Position numbers and translations under genes: made by a program. A DNA stretch of 31,982 nt from a virus. How positions within the stretch are numbered: the first letter of the stretch is position 1; each line of letters starts with the position of its first letter. The notes under the pieces are model-generated. The model did not search any database, was not told where the DNA came from, and saw only the letters and a program-made list of their open reading frames with translations. Shown here one piece after another: positions 21,177 to 29,115 of this stretch. The DNA lies in IMG/VR virus record IMGVR_UViG_3300034073_002357, positions 1-31,982 of that record. One strand, given 5' to 3'.

Positions 21177-21394
21177 AAATGAAGTTGTCCGACGCTTTCG
21201 ACTATATCGCAGCAGCGATGCAGCAGATGGGACACGATCCGAGTACCGTCAAAGAATTTCTCTGGCAGTTGTACCTACAACCCAAAGGATTCATGAAGCT
21301 AGAATCTTACCTATCTGTCGATCCGCAGCATTTCGAGCAGGCCTATTGTAGCTGGATGCAGGACAACCAAAGGGAGAACAAAAGTGCAAATTGA
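21173..21394 (+). CDS. Small helical protein between initiator and ATPase
   Basis: The 73-residue product has a MKMKLSDAFDYIAAAMQQMG start and an aromatic C-terminal half (FLWQLYLQPKGFMKLESYLSV). Its start overlaps the initiator stop and its end overlaps the ATPase start by eleven bases. Its position between initiator and helicase-like ATPase is where helicase loaders or inhibitors often lie. No motif supports a specific call. Confidence 0.55.
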   Translation: MKMKLSDAFDYIAAAMQQMGHDPSTVKEFLWQLYLQPKGFMKLESYLSVDPQHFEQAYCSWMQDNQRENKSAN

Positions 21395-22196
21395 CTTAGA
21401 CTCAATCAGGACGTGGGCAGAGCTTAAACACTATTACTCCGAAATCGAGTGGATTATACCTGAATGGTTACCAAAGGGATACGTCACGATGTTAGCTGCT
21501 GATCCCGGTGTGGGAAAGTCTCTGCTGGCTCTATCGCTCTGTAAGATAGTGCTTTCAGGTGGCAGGTTCTACAATGGATACTACATCCCTGAGCCGGCTA
21601 AGACTCCTATGAAGCGTATCCTTTGGGTGGAAGCAGAAGCCGGTGAACCTTTCCATATGCAGAGAGCGTCAAAGCTCGGAATAAATCCACTGCAGATTAT
21701 CGAGCCTCGTAGCTCTGCTTTGGAGCCATCGACACCGAGCCTAAACAGCAAAGAGGATCGAGACCTTATCAGCGCGATCCTACGGCATCCAGACGTATCG
21801 ATGGCAGTATTAGACTCTTTGTCTGCTGCAAGCTCCGGTATAGATGAAAATAGCAGCCAATCCGCCATTCATGTGAAATGGTTATCAGAGCTTGCAAGGG
21901 ATTGTAATAAGCCGATCCTAGTCGTTCACCATATGAACAAGAGTACTCTACGCAGCAGGGGATCAGCGATACCCACATTGGCTGATATTCGCGGTTCATC
22001 GGCTCTCTTACAGCACGCGCGTATTATCTGGACTCTAGACAACCCGAAGCCAGATGACCCGAGCATCATACGTCTGGCTTGCGCTAAGTCGAACCTTGGA
22101 AAGAGGCCGGAATCGATCCTACTTGAAAACAGCGACGGACGTATTGACAATTTCACTGCTACACTGCAGAGCGTCGGATCGAAGTATCTGCAATAA
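21384..22196 (+). CDS. RecA-fold ATPase, RepA/helicase-like
   Basis: The start is GTG 21384 with AGGGAGA about seven bases upstream. The 270-residue protein has Walker A ADPGVGKS (residues 39-46), Walker B ending in Asp144 (MAVLDSLS), an ILVVHHMNKS strand (178-187) and DIRGSSALLQHA (201-212). This order (Walker A, Walker B, HH motif and DIRGS) is that of the RepA/AAA_25 family of hexameric ATPases related to DnaB-type helicases. It should unwind or remodel DNA at the nearby origin. There is no DnaB N-terminal domain, so a loader or a short helicase are both possible. It is the last gene before the noncoding segment. Confidence 0.75.
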   Translation: MQIDLDSIRTWAELKHYYSEIEWIIPEWLPKGYVTMLAADPGVGKSLLALSLCKIVLSGGRFYNGYYIPEPAKTPMKRILWVEAEAGEPFHMQRASKLGINPLQIIEPRSSALEPSTPSLNSKEDRDLISAILRHPDVSMAVLDSLSAASSGIDENSSQSAIHVKWLSELARDCNKPILVVHHMNKSTLRSRGSAIPTLADIRGSSALLQHARIIWTLDNPKPDDPSIIRLACAKSNLGKRPESILLENSDGRIDNFTATLQSVGSKYLQ

Positions 22197-22356
22197 TACT
22201 ATTCAAGTCGAAAAGTTATTCACAATCTAGGGTATCACTGCACGTATATTGCGATGCAGTCCGTCTCCCTGCAGGCCGGTGGCTATACTCCTGACACCCA
22301 CACAGAGTTGCTCCGAGTCACCGGCCATTTATTTGTTGAACGACTATTACGACTAA
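22197..22356 (+). promoter_or_regulatory. Noncoding segment with DnaA box and inverted repeats
   Basis: This 160-base gap contains the DnaA box TTATTCACA (22216-22224), a bulged hairpin (ACTGCACG at 22237 with CGATGCAGT at 22252-22260), and an 8-bp perfect inverted repeat (GGCCGGTG at 22274 with CACCGGCC at 22319-22326) around a 37-base loop. AT-rich sequence (ATTTATTTGTTG) follows. It separates the early module from the modification and packaging genes, so a late promoter or a cos/pac site is likely here. No standard promoter is clear. Confidence 0.45.
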
Positions 22357-23037
22357 ATGCGTACCGAAACAGACAAAAGACAAGTTGAATACGTAGCGGT
22401 CTCGGCTCTGACTCCATATGCGCTTAACAGCCGGAAGCATAGCCCCAAGCAGGTGAAGCAGATCGCTGCAAGCATACGCGAGTTCGGATTCACCAACCCG
22501 GTTCTGATTGATGCTAATGACGTTATTATCGCTGGACACGGTCGTGTACTTGCAGCGGAGCATTTGCAGCTCGATCAGGTTCCGTGCATCCGATTGGAGA
22601 ACCTGACTGAAACACAGATCAAGGCCTACGTACTCGCAGATAATAAGCTGGCAGAAAATGCCACATGGGACGAGGAAATGTTACTGCTGGAAATCGAGGC
22701 TCTCAAAGCAGTAGACTTCGATATCGATATTATCGGCTTCGATGTGCCTCAGCTCGATGCAGTCACTAACAGCGATTCCCCACAGCCCTCTGTACTAGAG
22801 GCTCCGGAGCGATTGAAAAATCCTGATGAAGCATTCGACGATTACGAGAACAGCACCATCCGTCAAATCATCCTGATTCTGGACACTGAGGAATACGACT
22901 CCGTGATCCATTCGCTAGACTTGATCAAGGACAAGCACGGCTTCACGAATAACACCGAAGCAGCTCTTTACGCTATAAACGCTTTGATCAATAGTGGTGG
23001 ATATGAGAACAGTATATCTGAAAAAGAAGCCGGTTAA
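22357..23037 (+). CDS. ParB-like nuclease/CTPase-fold protein without methylase domain
   Basis: The N-terminal half (residues 10-105) is a ParB/sulfiredoxin-type domain: LTPYALNSRKHSPKQVKQIA, then GFTNPVLID, the signature AGHGR at residues 59-63, and VLADNKLAENATWDEEML. In many phages this domain is fused to a DNA methylase, but here the frame stops with no MTase domain and continues as a C-terminal extension (STIRQIILILDTEEYDSVIH). It overlaps the oxygenase gene by 35 bases, so the two are made together. It may guide or regulate DNA modification, nick DNA, or act in packaging. Confidence 0.8.
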   Translation: MRTETDKRQVEYVAVSALTPYALNSRKHSPKQVKQIAASIREFGFTNPVLIDANDVIIAGHGRVLAAEHLQLDQVPCIRLENLTETQIKAYVLADNKLAENATWDEEMLLLEIEALKAVDFDIDIIGFDVPQLDAVTNSDSPQPSVLEAPERLKNPDEAFDDYENSTIRQIILILDTEEYDSVIHSLDLIKDKHGFTNNTEAALYAINALINSGGYENSISEKEAG

Positions 23038-23845
23038 CCTGCTAGATTATAAGCAGAGACGAGCCAAGCCGGAGGACTGCAGTATCAGCATCAACGAGGA
23101 ATGCAGGATCATCGATGAGGACAGTGGCAAAGCAATTGCACTTTATTGTAAGCCACAAGGAGAGGACGCGGTATTCGACGATCTGTACGAGGCCTGCAGT
23201 ACTACCAAGTTCACTACGCATCCTCGCACAAATGGGATGGTTAGTACAAGTAAAATCTTTGGCTACAATCCTCGTAACGCTATCCGTAAAGACTTCTGCT
23301 CCGTAGCACATTATGCCAGAGAGCAACCACAGCAGCACAACGCTGTAGTAATGGCCGGAGTCCTAGCAGCCAAGTACTACGCTCTGCATAACCCGGAGCT
23401 GTACGCTTCTCACCTGCAGACCACCACGGAAAAGATCAATGAAGATTATCGACTATTAGACCTACCGTTCACGTCAGGTATCGTGAATGAAAACAATCCT
23501 TTGGCATACCATTTCGATTCTGGCAATTTCAAGAACGTATGGTCTGCCATGATTGTTCTAAAGAGGGATATAGCCGGAGGCTACCTCGCCATGCCCGAGT
23601 ATGACGCTCTCGTCGAGGTAGCAGACAAATCAATATTCTATTTCGATGGTCAGAGCATCCTGCACGGTGTGACGCCTATCTCCAAGCTGAACGAACAAGC
23701 TCGACGATACTCGATTGTTTACTATTCACTGCAGGCTATGTGGAACTGCCAACCTTTACGTGAAGAGATCGCAAGAGCTAGAATGCGTAGGGAGCAAGTC
23801 GAGCATAACCGGCTAACCAAGAAAAGAACAAATGGCAGCCAATAA
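23003..23845 (+). CDS. TET/JBP-type 2-oxoglutarate/Fe(II) DNA dioxygenase
   Basis: The start is ATG 23003; GTG codons at 22994 and 22997 are upstream alternatives. With this start (280 residues) the metal and cosubstrate residues appear as H170-x-D172 (YHFDSGN), H221 (HGVTPI) and R235 (ARRYSIVYYS). Spacings D to H of 49 and H to R of 14 are close to JBP1 (H189, D191, H239, R255), and the GGYLAMPEY strand matches the family. It should hydroxylate thymine or 5-methylcytosine in DNA. No cytosine C5 methylase is present, so thymine or a host-made 5mC is the likely substrate. ParB-like and FkbM-like genes flank it with overlaps. Confidence 0.75.
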   Translation: MRTVYLKKKPVNLLDYKQRRAKPEDCSISINEECRIIDEDSGKAIALYCKPQGEDAVFDDLYEACSTTKFTTHPRTNGMVSTSKIFGYNPRNAIRKDFCSVAHYAREQPQQHNAVVMAGVLAAKYYALHNPELYASHLQTTTEKINEDYRLLDLPFTSGIVNENNPLAYHFDSGNFKNVWSAMIVLKRDIAGGYLAMPEYDALVEVADKSIFYFDGQSILHGVTPISKLNEQARRYSIVYYSLQAMWNCQPLREEIARARMRREQVEHNRLTKKRTNGSQ

Positions 23846-24536
23846 GACGAAAATCATCAAGGCAGGTACCGGATATTTCTCAGTCCGTGAAAACACTTCT
23901 GATCTGAAAGCGATCAAAGAGGTGGTGGTCAACGAGGCCTATAAGCGTCGTGGCTTCGTGCCAGAGCCTGATGAGGTCTGGATCGATATAGGTGCGAACT
24001 GTGGAGCATTCAGCGTATGGGCAGCGAAGAAAGGATGCAGGGTAATCGCATTCGAGCCTGATCCGGAGAACGCTGCAATCGCCCAATCCAATATTGATCT
24101 AAACAATGTTTCAAAGTCAGTCAAGCTGTACACCTTAGGACTGACTGCAGAGGATGAACCGAAACGACTATATTTCTACCGGAACACTGCGAACGGTAAC
24201 GTGTGGCGCAATAGTCTTTACAAAGAGTGGCGTGGAGGGGAAAGAATCGCAGTGGACACCGTACCAGTAGAGGCTTACTGGAATCCCGATTATTGTATTA
24301 AGCTGGATGCAGAGGGAGTCGAAATGCCCATCCTCGAAAAGTACGGACACATCAAGGTAAAAAAACTCGTATTCGAATGGTCGTTTGACATCGATCCATC
24401 GATCAAGCGATTCAACGACGTAATCGATAAACTGAAAAACATTTACGACAATGTGCAGTACGGTGGATTCCAAGCCGGCTACGAAACGTGGCAACCATCG
24501 TGGTTCCCTGCTGCACGTATGGTCTGGTGCTACTAA
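23832..24536 (+). CDS. FkbM-type SAM-dependent methyltransferase
   Basis: The 234-residue protein has the class I methylase signature: DIGANCGAFS at residues 52-61 (SAM binding motif I), E75 in FEPDP (motif II), and the FkbM hallmark KLDAEGVEMPIL at 157-168. FkbM enzymes O-methylate small molecules or sugars. Here the gene starts 14 bases inside the oxygenase gene and precedes the small terminase by one base, which suggests it methylates the product of the oxygenase (for example a hydroxymethyl base or an added sugar) before packaging. That reaction is inferred. It does not carry DNA cytosine or adenine methylase motifs. Confidence 0.8.
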   Translation: MAANKTKIIKAGTGYFSVRENTSDLKAIKEVVVNEAYKRRGFVPEPDEVWIDIGANCGAFSVWAAKKGCRVIAFEPDPENAAIAQSNIDLNNVSKSVKLYTLGLTAEDEPKRLYFYRNTANGNVWRNSLYKEWRGGERIAVDTVPVEAYWNPDYCIKLDAEGVEMPILEKYGHIKVKKLVFEWSFDIDPSIKRFNDVIDKLKNIYDNVQYGGFQAGYETWQPSWFPAARMVWCY

Positions 24537-24865
24537 TGGCAAATAAGAAAGCTGACGTTGATCCGGAGCAAGTCCAGAAGCTGGCAGCGATCGGATGTAC
24601 TCATCAGGAAATATCCGATATAGTCGGATGCTCGCACGATACACTGACTCGGCGATTCAGGAAAGAAATCGAGTTCGGACGAGCGAACGCCAAAGCATCT
24701 CTACGTAGGAAGCAGTGGGAGACAGCATTGTCAGGTAACGTCACAATGCTAATCTGGCTAGGCAAACAAGTCCTAGGTCAAAGCGATAAACAAGAAATCA
24801 CGCAAGGTGGTGAAATCATTATCGACTTTACTTCCAAGCCAGATGAAAACAAAAGCAGTAATTAA
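24536..24865 (+). CDS. terS: Terminase small subunit-like HTH protein
   Basis: The start is ATG 24536, overlapping the preceding stop (TAATG). The 109-residue product has an N-terminal helix-turn-helix (VQKLAAIGCTHQEISDIVGC followed by SHDTLTRRF), then a helical oligomerisation region with LIWLGKQVLGQSDK, typical of small terminases. It recognises the packaging site and regulates the large subunit, whose gene overlaps it by 23 bases. Confidence 0.85.
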   Translation: MANKKADVDPEQVQKLAAIGCTHQEISDIVGCSHDTLTRRFRKEIEFGRANAKASLRRKQWETALSGNVTMLIWLGKQVLGQSDKQEITQGGEIIIDFTSKPDENKSSN

Positions 24866-25997
24866 GATAGATCCGACGGAACCTCAGAGACGCTTTCTCC
24901 AAGACCCTGAGAAAGTAGTCGCGTTCGTTGGTGGTATCGGCTCTGGCAAAACATTTGCAGGTGTGATCAAAATCTTGATGCAGCCACCCAATACAATCGG
25001 AGCTGTGGTCGCTCCTACGTACCCGATGCTCCGTGACGCTACCATTAGGAGCTTTAAGGATATATGCGCACCATTAATCACAAAGTGGCGTGACAGTCCT
25101 AACGTATCAGCAGTACTTCGTGACGGAAAGGAAATACTGTTTCGCTCCGGCGATAATCCTGATTCGCTACGAGGCCCGAACTTGAATTGGTTTTGGATGG
25201 ACGAAGCAGCCTATTGCGAGGAGGCAGTATTCGATGTAATGTTAGGACGTATCCGTAGAGAGCCTACAGCAGCATGGGCGACCACGTCACCTAATGGAAA
25301 GAATTGGGTGTACGATTCTTTCAAGCCGGGTAATCCTTATGGCTATTCGCTGCACACATCCAGCACGAGGGATAACATACACCTAGCCAAAGACTACGTA
25401 CAGACTCTGATCAACAGGTACAGCACTAACCACGCTCTGCAGGAAATCGAGGGACAATTCATCGATTTCGAGGGAGCCAGAGTAAAGCGCGATTGGCTCC
25501 GATGGGTAGACCGTGTACCCTCTGATCTGTATATCACTATGGGAGTCGATCTGGCTATTAGTACTAAAACCTCTGCAGACTACACAGCGTGTGTCGTAAC
25601 CGGTAGGGACGCCAATGGCATGATATATGTCTTAGACGTCCAGAGGATACAGCAGGGATTCCACGGTATCATCAATTTCGTTTCGGCTATGTCGCAGCAG
25701 TGGCAGCCGAGCGTGATCGGAGTCGAGTCAGTGCAGTTTCAACAGGCCGTGGTTGAAGAGCTGTTGATGAGAGGCTTACCGGTGCAAGCGATGAAGCCTA
25801 CCAAAGACAAAGTATCAAGGTTCCTGCCAATAGAGGGTAAGATCGAACACAATCAAATAACCTTAAAGCAAGGTATCAATCCAGACTTCGTAGACGAGCT
25901 ACTGACATTCCCAGAGGGAGCGCACGACGATATGGTGGACGCTCTGGTATTTGCAGTAGATTCGTTCTACAATACTTTCCAAGTGGTGACTATATGA
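24843..25997 (+). CDS. terL: Terminase large subunit
   Basis: The start ATG 24843 (in frame with a longer open stretch) gives 384 residues. ATPase motifs are Walker A GGIGSGKT (30-37), Walker B WFWMDEAA (116-123) and the coupling motif TTSPNGKNW (148-156). The nuclease domain has acidic residues D236 (MGVDLAIS), E295 (GVESVQ) and D362/D363/D366 (GAHDDMVDA). It powers DNA translocation into the prohead and cuts the concatemer. It is short for a TerL but all motifs are present. The end overlaps the portal start by four bases. Confidence 0.95.
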   Translation: MKTKAVIKIDPTEPQRRFLQDPEKVVAFVGGIGSGKTFAGVIKILMQPPNTIGAVVAPTYPMLRDATIRSFKDICAPLITKWRDSPNVSAVLRDGKEILFRSGDNPDSLRGPNLNWFWMDEAAYCEEAVFDVMLGRIRREPTAAWATTSPNGKNWVYDSFKPGNPYGYSLHTSSTRDNIHLAKDYVQTLINRYSTNHALQEIEGQFIDFEGARVKRDWLRWVDRVPSDLYITMGVDLAISTKTSADYTACVVTGRDANGMIYVLDVQRIQQGFHGIINFVSAMSQQWQPSVIGVESVQFQQAVVEELLMRGLPVQAMKPTKDKVSRFLPIEGKIEHNQITLKQGINPDFVDELLTFPEGAHDDMVDALVFAVDSFYNTFQVVTI

Positions 25998-28036
25998 GTT
26001 TTATCGACAGACTTAGCAACTTATTCGGAGGAGTCAAAGCAGCAGCTTTGCCACTCGTAGGCCAGACTATCGCCAATCGTGCAGCAGTCCCGAACCTAGC
26101 AGACTACAAACTGCAGATCACCGAAGGCCTCTACAAGAACTCTGCAGTACAAGGATGTATCACGGCTCTATCCAGCACGTTGAACGAGGCTCCGGTAATC
26201 GTCGTCCGGCCGAACGGTGATTACGTAGAATCGCATTTCCTTGAAAGACTATTCAGCCGGCCGAACCCTCACATGAGCGGATCGACTTTCTGGAAATACA
26301 TTACGATGTATGTTTACACCGGTGGCAATGCTTATATCCATAAAGTACGATCAGAGCTTACCGGTGCGATCGTTGAATTGTATCCATACCATTCAGGACA
26401 GATGGTACCGATACCGTCGCAGTACGGCTGGATCGATGGATACAACTATATGGCAGATGGAGTAACCAAGAGGATACCAGCCTCTGAAATCATCCACATC
26501 AAGTGGACGCCTGATCCGTTGAACCCTACCGTAGGACTATCGCCGATCGAGGTATCCGGAGCTAAGATCCAAGCATTGAACGAAATTGACCAAACCATTT
26601 ATTCCCAAATGAGGAATAATGGTGTACCCGGTCACCTGATGTTCCTGCCACAAGGTGTAATCACACAGCCACAAAGGGAAGCACTACGAGAGATGTGGGA
26701 GCAGAACTTTACCGGTACGAATCGTGGTAAGCTCGGTGTATTGGCAGGTGACGTTAGAGTCGAGCGTATGGCGATGAATATGAGCGAACTGCAGAGCGAG
26801 GGACTATACGGACAATTGGAATCGGCTATCTGTGGTGTATTCCGTGTACATCCAGTAGTGGCTATGGTCTATGCCGGTCTGCTGTCATCGACTTATTCGA
26901 ATATGGAAACTGCTTTCCGCGAATTCACTACACTGACTCGTGTCCCTACGTGGAAAGATTGGGGGGATCAATTGACGCTCGGACTCAGGGAAGAACTCGG
27001 AGGACTGTCAGCAGTCTTTGATACTACTGCAGTAGAGGCACTAAAGAGCGATCCGGATTCTGTGATTTATCCCGTGATCGCTATGTTCAATGCCAACCTG
27101 ATTACGCAGAACGAAGCCAGAGAGCGAACAGGACAGCAGCAGGTGGACGACGGCGACAGGTACGCATATGAACTTAATCAGCAATTAGGTTCTATGTTGT
27201 TGACCGGAGCTGATGGAGCGAACAGTACAATCACATCCGAACCTATGTCCGGGACGTTCGATGAGAAGCAGAAAAAACTATTGATCCCGGAAGAGAAAGC
27301 AGCAGAGGCATGGAAGCAGATTGACAAGGTCAATGCAGAATACACTGACCTGCTGATCCCCTATGTTGAAGAGCTTTACAAGGATGCTGCTAAAATGGCT
27401 ATCAGCTTGAAGGCCAATCCGTCAGCAGACCGCATCGATGTGAAAGTACTTGTGGACAACTTTATGAAGTCGTCCGGAGCTGCACGACGTAAGCTGCTTG
27501 ATACCATTATGGCTATAGCAGTAGCAGACGTCGGAGGCGATTTCAGCGAAGTCGTAAGTTTCGTCGATGAGATCAACAATATAGTCGCTCGGAAGAACAT
27601 TGAGAATATCACTAATACTTCGAATACGATGAAGAAGCAGATAGCGAAGATCATTAGTGACAATGCTGGCAAGTCAGTGCAGGAAATAGCCGAGGCTATC
27701 AACTCAGGAGTGAAGAAGCTATCAGAGGGTAGGTCGAGGACTATAGCCCAAACTGTGGTAGCACAGCAGACAAGCACGACACAGGAAAACACATGGCATA
27801 AGATGAATTCACAGAGACCTCAGGAAAAGCAGATTGTCAAGGTGTGGATCACTCAAAGAGACGATGAAGTACGCGACTCTCACGAGGCTCTGGATGGCAA
27901 GTACGTAGACGTCGGTAGTGAATTCGGAAACAATATCGTGGCTCCGGGTATCGTATCAGGTAGTGACCCTGATCCTGCAGACTTCGTAAACTGTCGCTGT
28001 ATTATCCGAGGAGTCCAAAGGAGCCGAGTACGATGA
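25994..28036 (+). CDS. Portal protein fused to a MuF-like domain
   Basis: The first ~430 residues of the 680-residue protein are an HK97-type portal: PNPHMSGSTFWKYITMYVYT, a DPLNPTVGLSPIEV loop, NNGVPGHLMFL and a long helix with MSELQSEGLYGQ then RVHPVVAM. The rest has a helical linker and a C-terminal MuF-like end, VWITQRDDEVRDSHEALDG... PDPADFVNCRCIIRG, where the NCRC motif is typical. In most phages MuF is a separate gene after the portal; here it is one frame. The portal forms the ring for DNA passage; the MuF part is a head protein that may be ejected. It overlaps both neighbours. Confidence 0.85.
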   Translation: MSFIDRLSNLFGGVKAAALPLVGQTIANRAAVPNLADYKLQITEGLYKNSAVQGCITALSSTLNEAPVIVVRPNGDYVESHFLERLFSRPNPHMSGSTFWKYITMYVYTGGNAYIHKVRSELTGAIVELYPYHSGQMVPIPSQYGWIDGYNYMADGVTKRIPASEIIHIKWTPDPLNPTVGLSPIEVSGAKIQALNEIDQTIYSQMRNNGVPGHLMFLPQGVITQPQREALREMWEQNFTGTNRGKLGVLAGDVRVERMAMNMSELQSEGLYGQLESAICGVFRVHPVVAMVYAGLLSSTYSNMETAFREFTTLTRVPTWKDWGDQLTLGLREELGGLSAVFDTTAVEALKSDPDSVIYPVIAMFNANLITQNEARERTGQQQVDDGDRYAYELNQQLGSMLLTGADGANSTITSEPMSGTFDEKQKKLLIPEEKAAEAWKQIDKVNAEYTDLLIPYVEELYKDAAKMAISLKANPSADRIDVKVLVDNFMKSSGAARRKLLDTIMAIAVADVGGDFSEVVSFVDEINNIVARKNIENITNTSNTMKKQIAKIISDNAGKSVQEIAEAINSGVKKLSEGRSRTIAQTVVAQQTSTTQENTWHKMNSQRPQEKQIVKVWITQRDDEVRDSHEALDGKYVDVGSEFGNNIVAPGIVSGSDPDPADFVNCRCIIRGVQRSRVR

Positions 28037-28239
28037 GTAATAAAGTGTCGAAAAATAGTAAGTATTCGCGCTTGCATCCTGCGATCGAATCAGCTTATAT
28101 TGCGCTCGGTGCGGATCAGCACGGCCTGACGGCCTCTGATTACAAGCTGAGGAACCGCATAAAGAATAGGCTGGCACGGATCCGCGATCGTGCAGTATTA
28201 GAGAAAATAGCGGAAGTGCTGTCCATTAATGTGGATTAG
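28033..28239 (+). CDS. Small basic protein after the portal
   Basis: A 68-residue, strongly basic protein with SKYSRLHPAIESAYIALGAD and a helical, Arg/Lys-rich centre (KLRNRIKNRLARIRDRAVLE). The start overlaps the portal stop. Its charge suits DNA or capsid binding, perhaps a small internal head protein. It is followed by a hairpin before the protease. I do not recognise the family. Confidence 0.5.
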   Translation: MSNKVSKNSKYSRLHPAIESAYIALGADQHGLTASDYKLRNRIKNRLARIRDRAVLEKIAEVLSINVD

Positions 28240-28264
28240 CCAACACAATAAATCGTAAGCCACT

Positions 28265-28299
28265 AGGCACACGTATTGCAGACGTTGCAGCGTGTGCCT
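28265..28299 (+). terminator. Hairpin between portal and protease genes
   Basis: AGGCACACG (28265-28273) pairs perfectly with CGTGTGCCT (28291-28299) around a 17-base loop, and ATTCTTGTT follows. It may act as a weak terminator or an mRNA processing site, separating packaging genes from the highly expressed capsid genes. Confidence 0.5.
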
Positions 28300-28320
28300 A
28301 TTCTTGTTAATGGGGTATCC

Positions 28321-29115
28321 ATGAGAATAGAATACAAAGGCCTGAACTTTCAACGAACGGGATTCAAGCAGGGTAGCTTGGGTGAATTCGAAGCAGTAGT
28401 CTCCACTTTCGGCAATATCGATTCTTACAACGAACGCATCGTACCCGGAGCTTTCACTAAGAGCATCGATCGATACGAAGCAGAGGGTAGGCAGTTCAAA
28501 GTACTTTGGAGCCACAACCCGGAGCGTCCAATTGGAACCGCGAAGCTCGTCCAATTGCAACCCGGCGACAGCTCTTTGCCAGAGGAAATGCGGGCTAATG
28601 GTGGACTAATGGCATACGGTAAACTTGCCATAGATACTTTCGATGGTGAGCAAGCAGCCAAGCATTTGACAGCAGGAACATTCGATGAATTCAGTATCGG
28701 GTTTTTCGTAAAGAATGATAGGATTGCAGATGACGGTGTAAGAGAACTATTGGAGCTAGAGCTGTTCGAAGTCAGTCCGGTCGTAGTCGGAGCTAACCGA
28801 CAAACCGGACTAGTATCGCTTAAAGGTGGATGGGGGTCATTCGATGACCATGCAGAAGATTTGAATCAATTGGTGCAAGATTTCTCTGAAAGAGCATCGA
28901 CGAGATACAGTCTGAGGGAATCAGACAAGAAAGCCGGACGTGTGCTATCCAGCTCGAATGTAGCCAAGTTGGAAGCATTGGCAGGCACGTTAGGAAAAGC
29001 TCGTAAAGAATTGCTACAAATGTTAGAGAATGCTACACCGAAACCAGCAGAGCCTAAGAGCCTGACAGTAGTACAGGCAAAGGCTATTTTACTAAGCAAA
29101 GGAATTAAACTATGA
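28321..29115 (+). CDS. Prohead protease (HK97 gp4-like)
   Basis: The start ATG 28321 gives 264 residues; upstream codons in frame belong to the hairpin region. It has the catalytic His65 in VLWSHNPERP (His65 also in HK97 gp4) and the Ser125 in DEFSIGFFV, both typical of the S78 herpesvirus/HK97 protease fold. The C-terminal part is basic and helical. It cleaves the capsid delta domain during maturation. Its stop overlaps the major capsid start by four bases. Confidence 0.9.
   Translation: MRIEYKGLNFQRTGFKQGSLGEFEAVVSTFGNIDSYNERIVPGAFTKSIDRYEAEGRQFKVLWSHNPERPIGTAKLVQLQPGDSSLPEEMRANGGLMAYGKLAIDTFDGEQAAKHLTAGTFDEFSIGFFVKNDRIADDGVRELLELELFEVSPVVVGANRQTGLVSLKGGWGSFDDHAEDLNQLVQDFSERASTRYSLRESDKKAGRVLSSSNVAKLEALAGTLGKARKELLQMLENATPKPAEPKSLTVVQAKAILLSKGIKL

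Noticed and set aside
22994-23002. GTG starts for the oxygenase gene
   Set aside because: They add only three residues; ATG 23003 is a standard start. They cannot be excluded, but nothing favours them.
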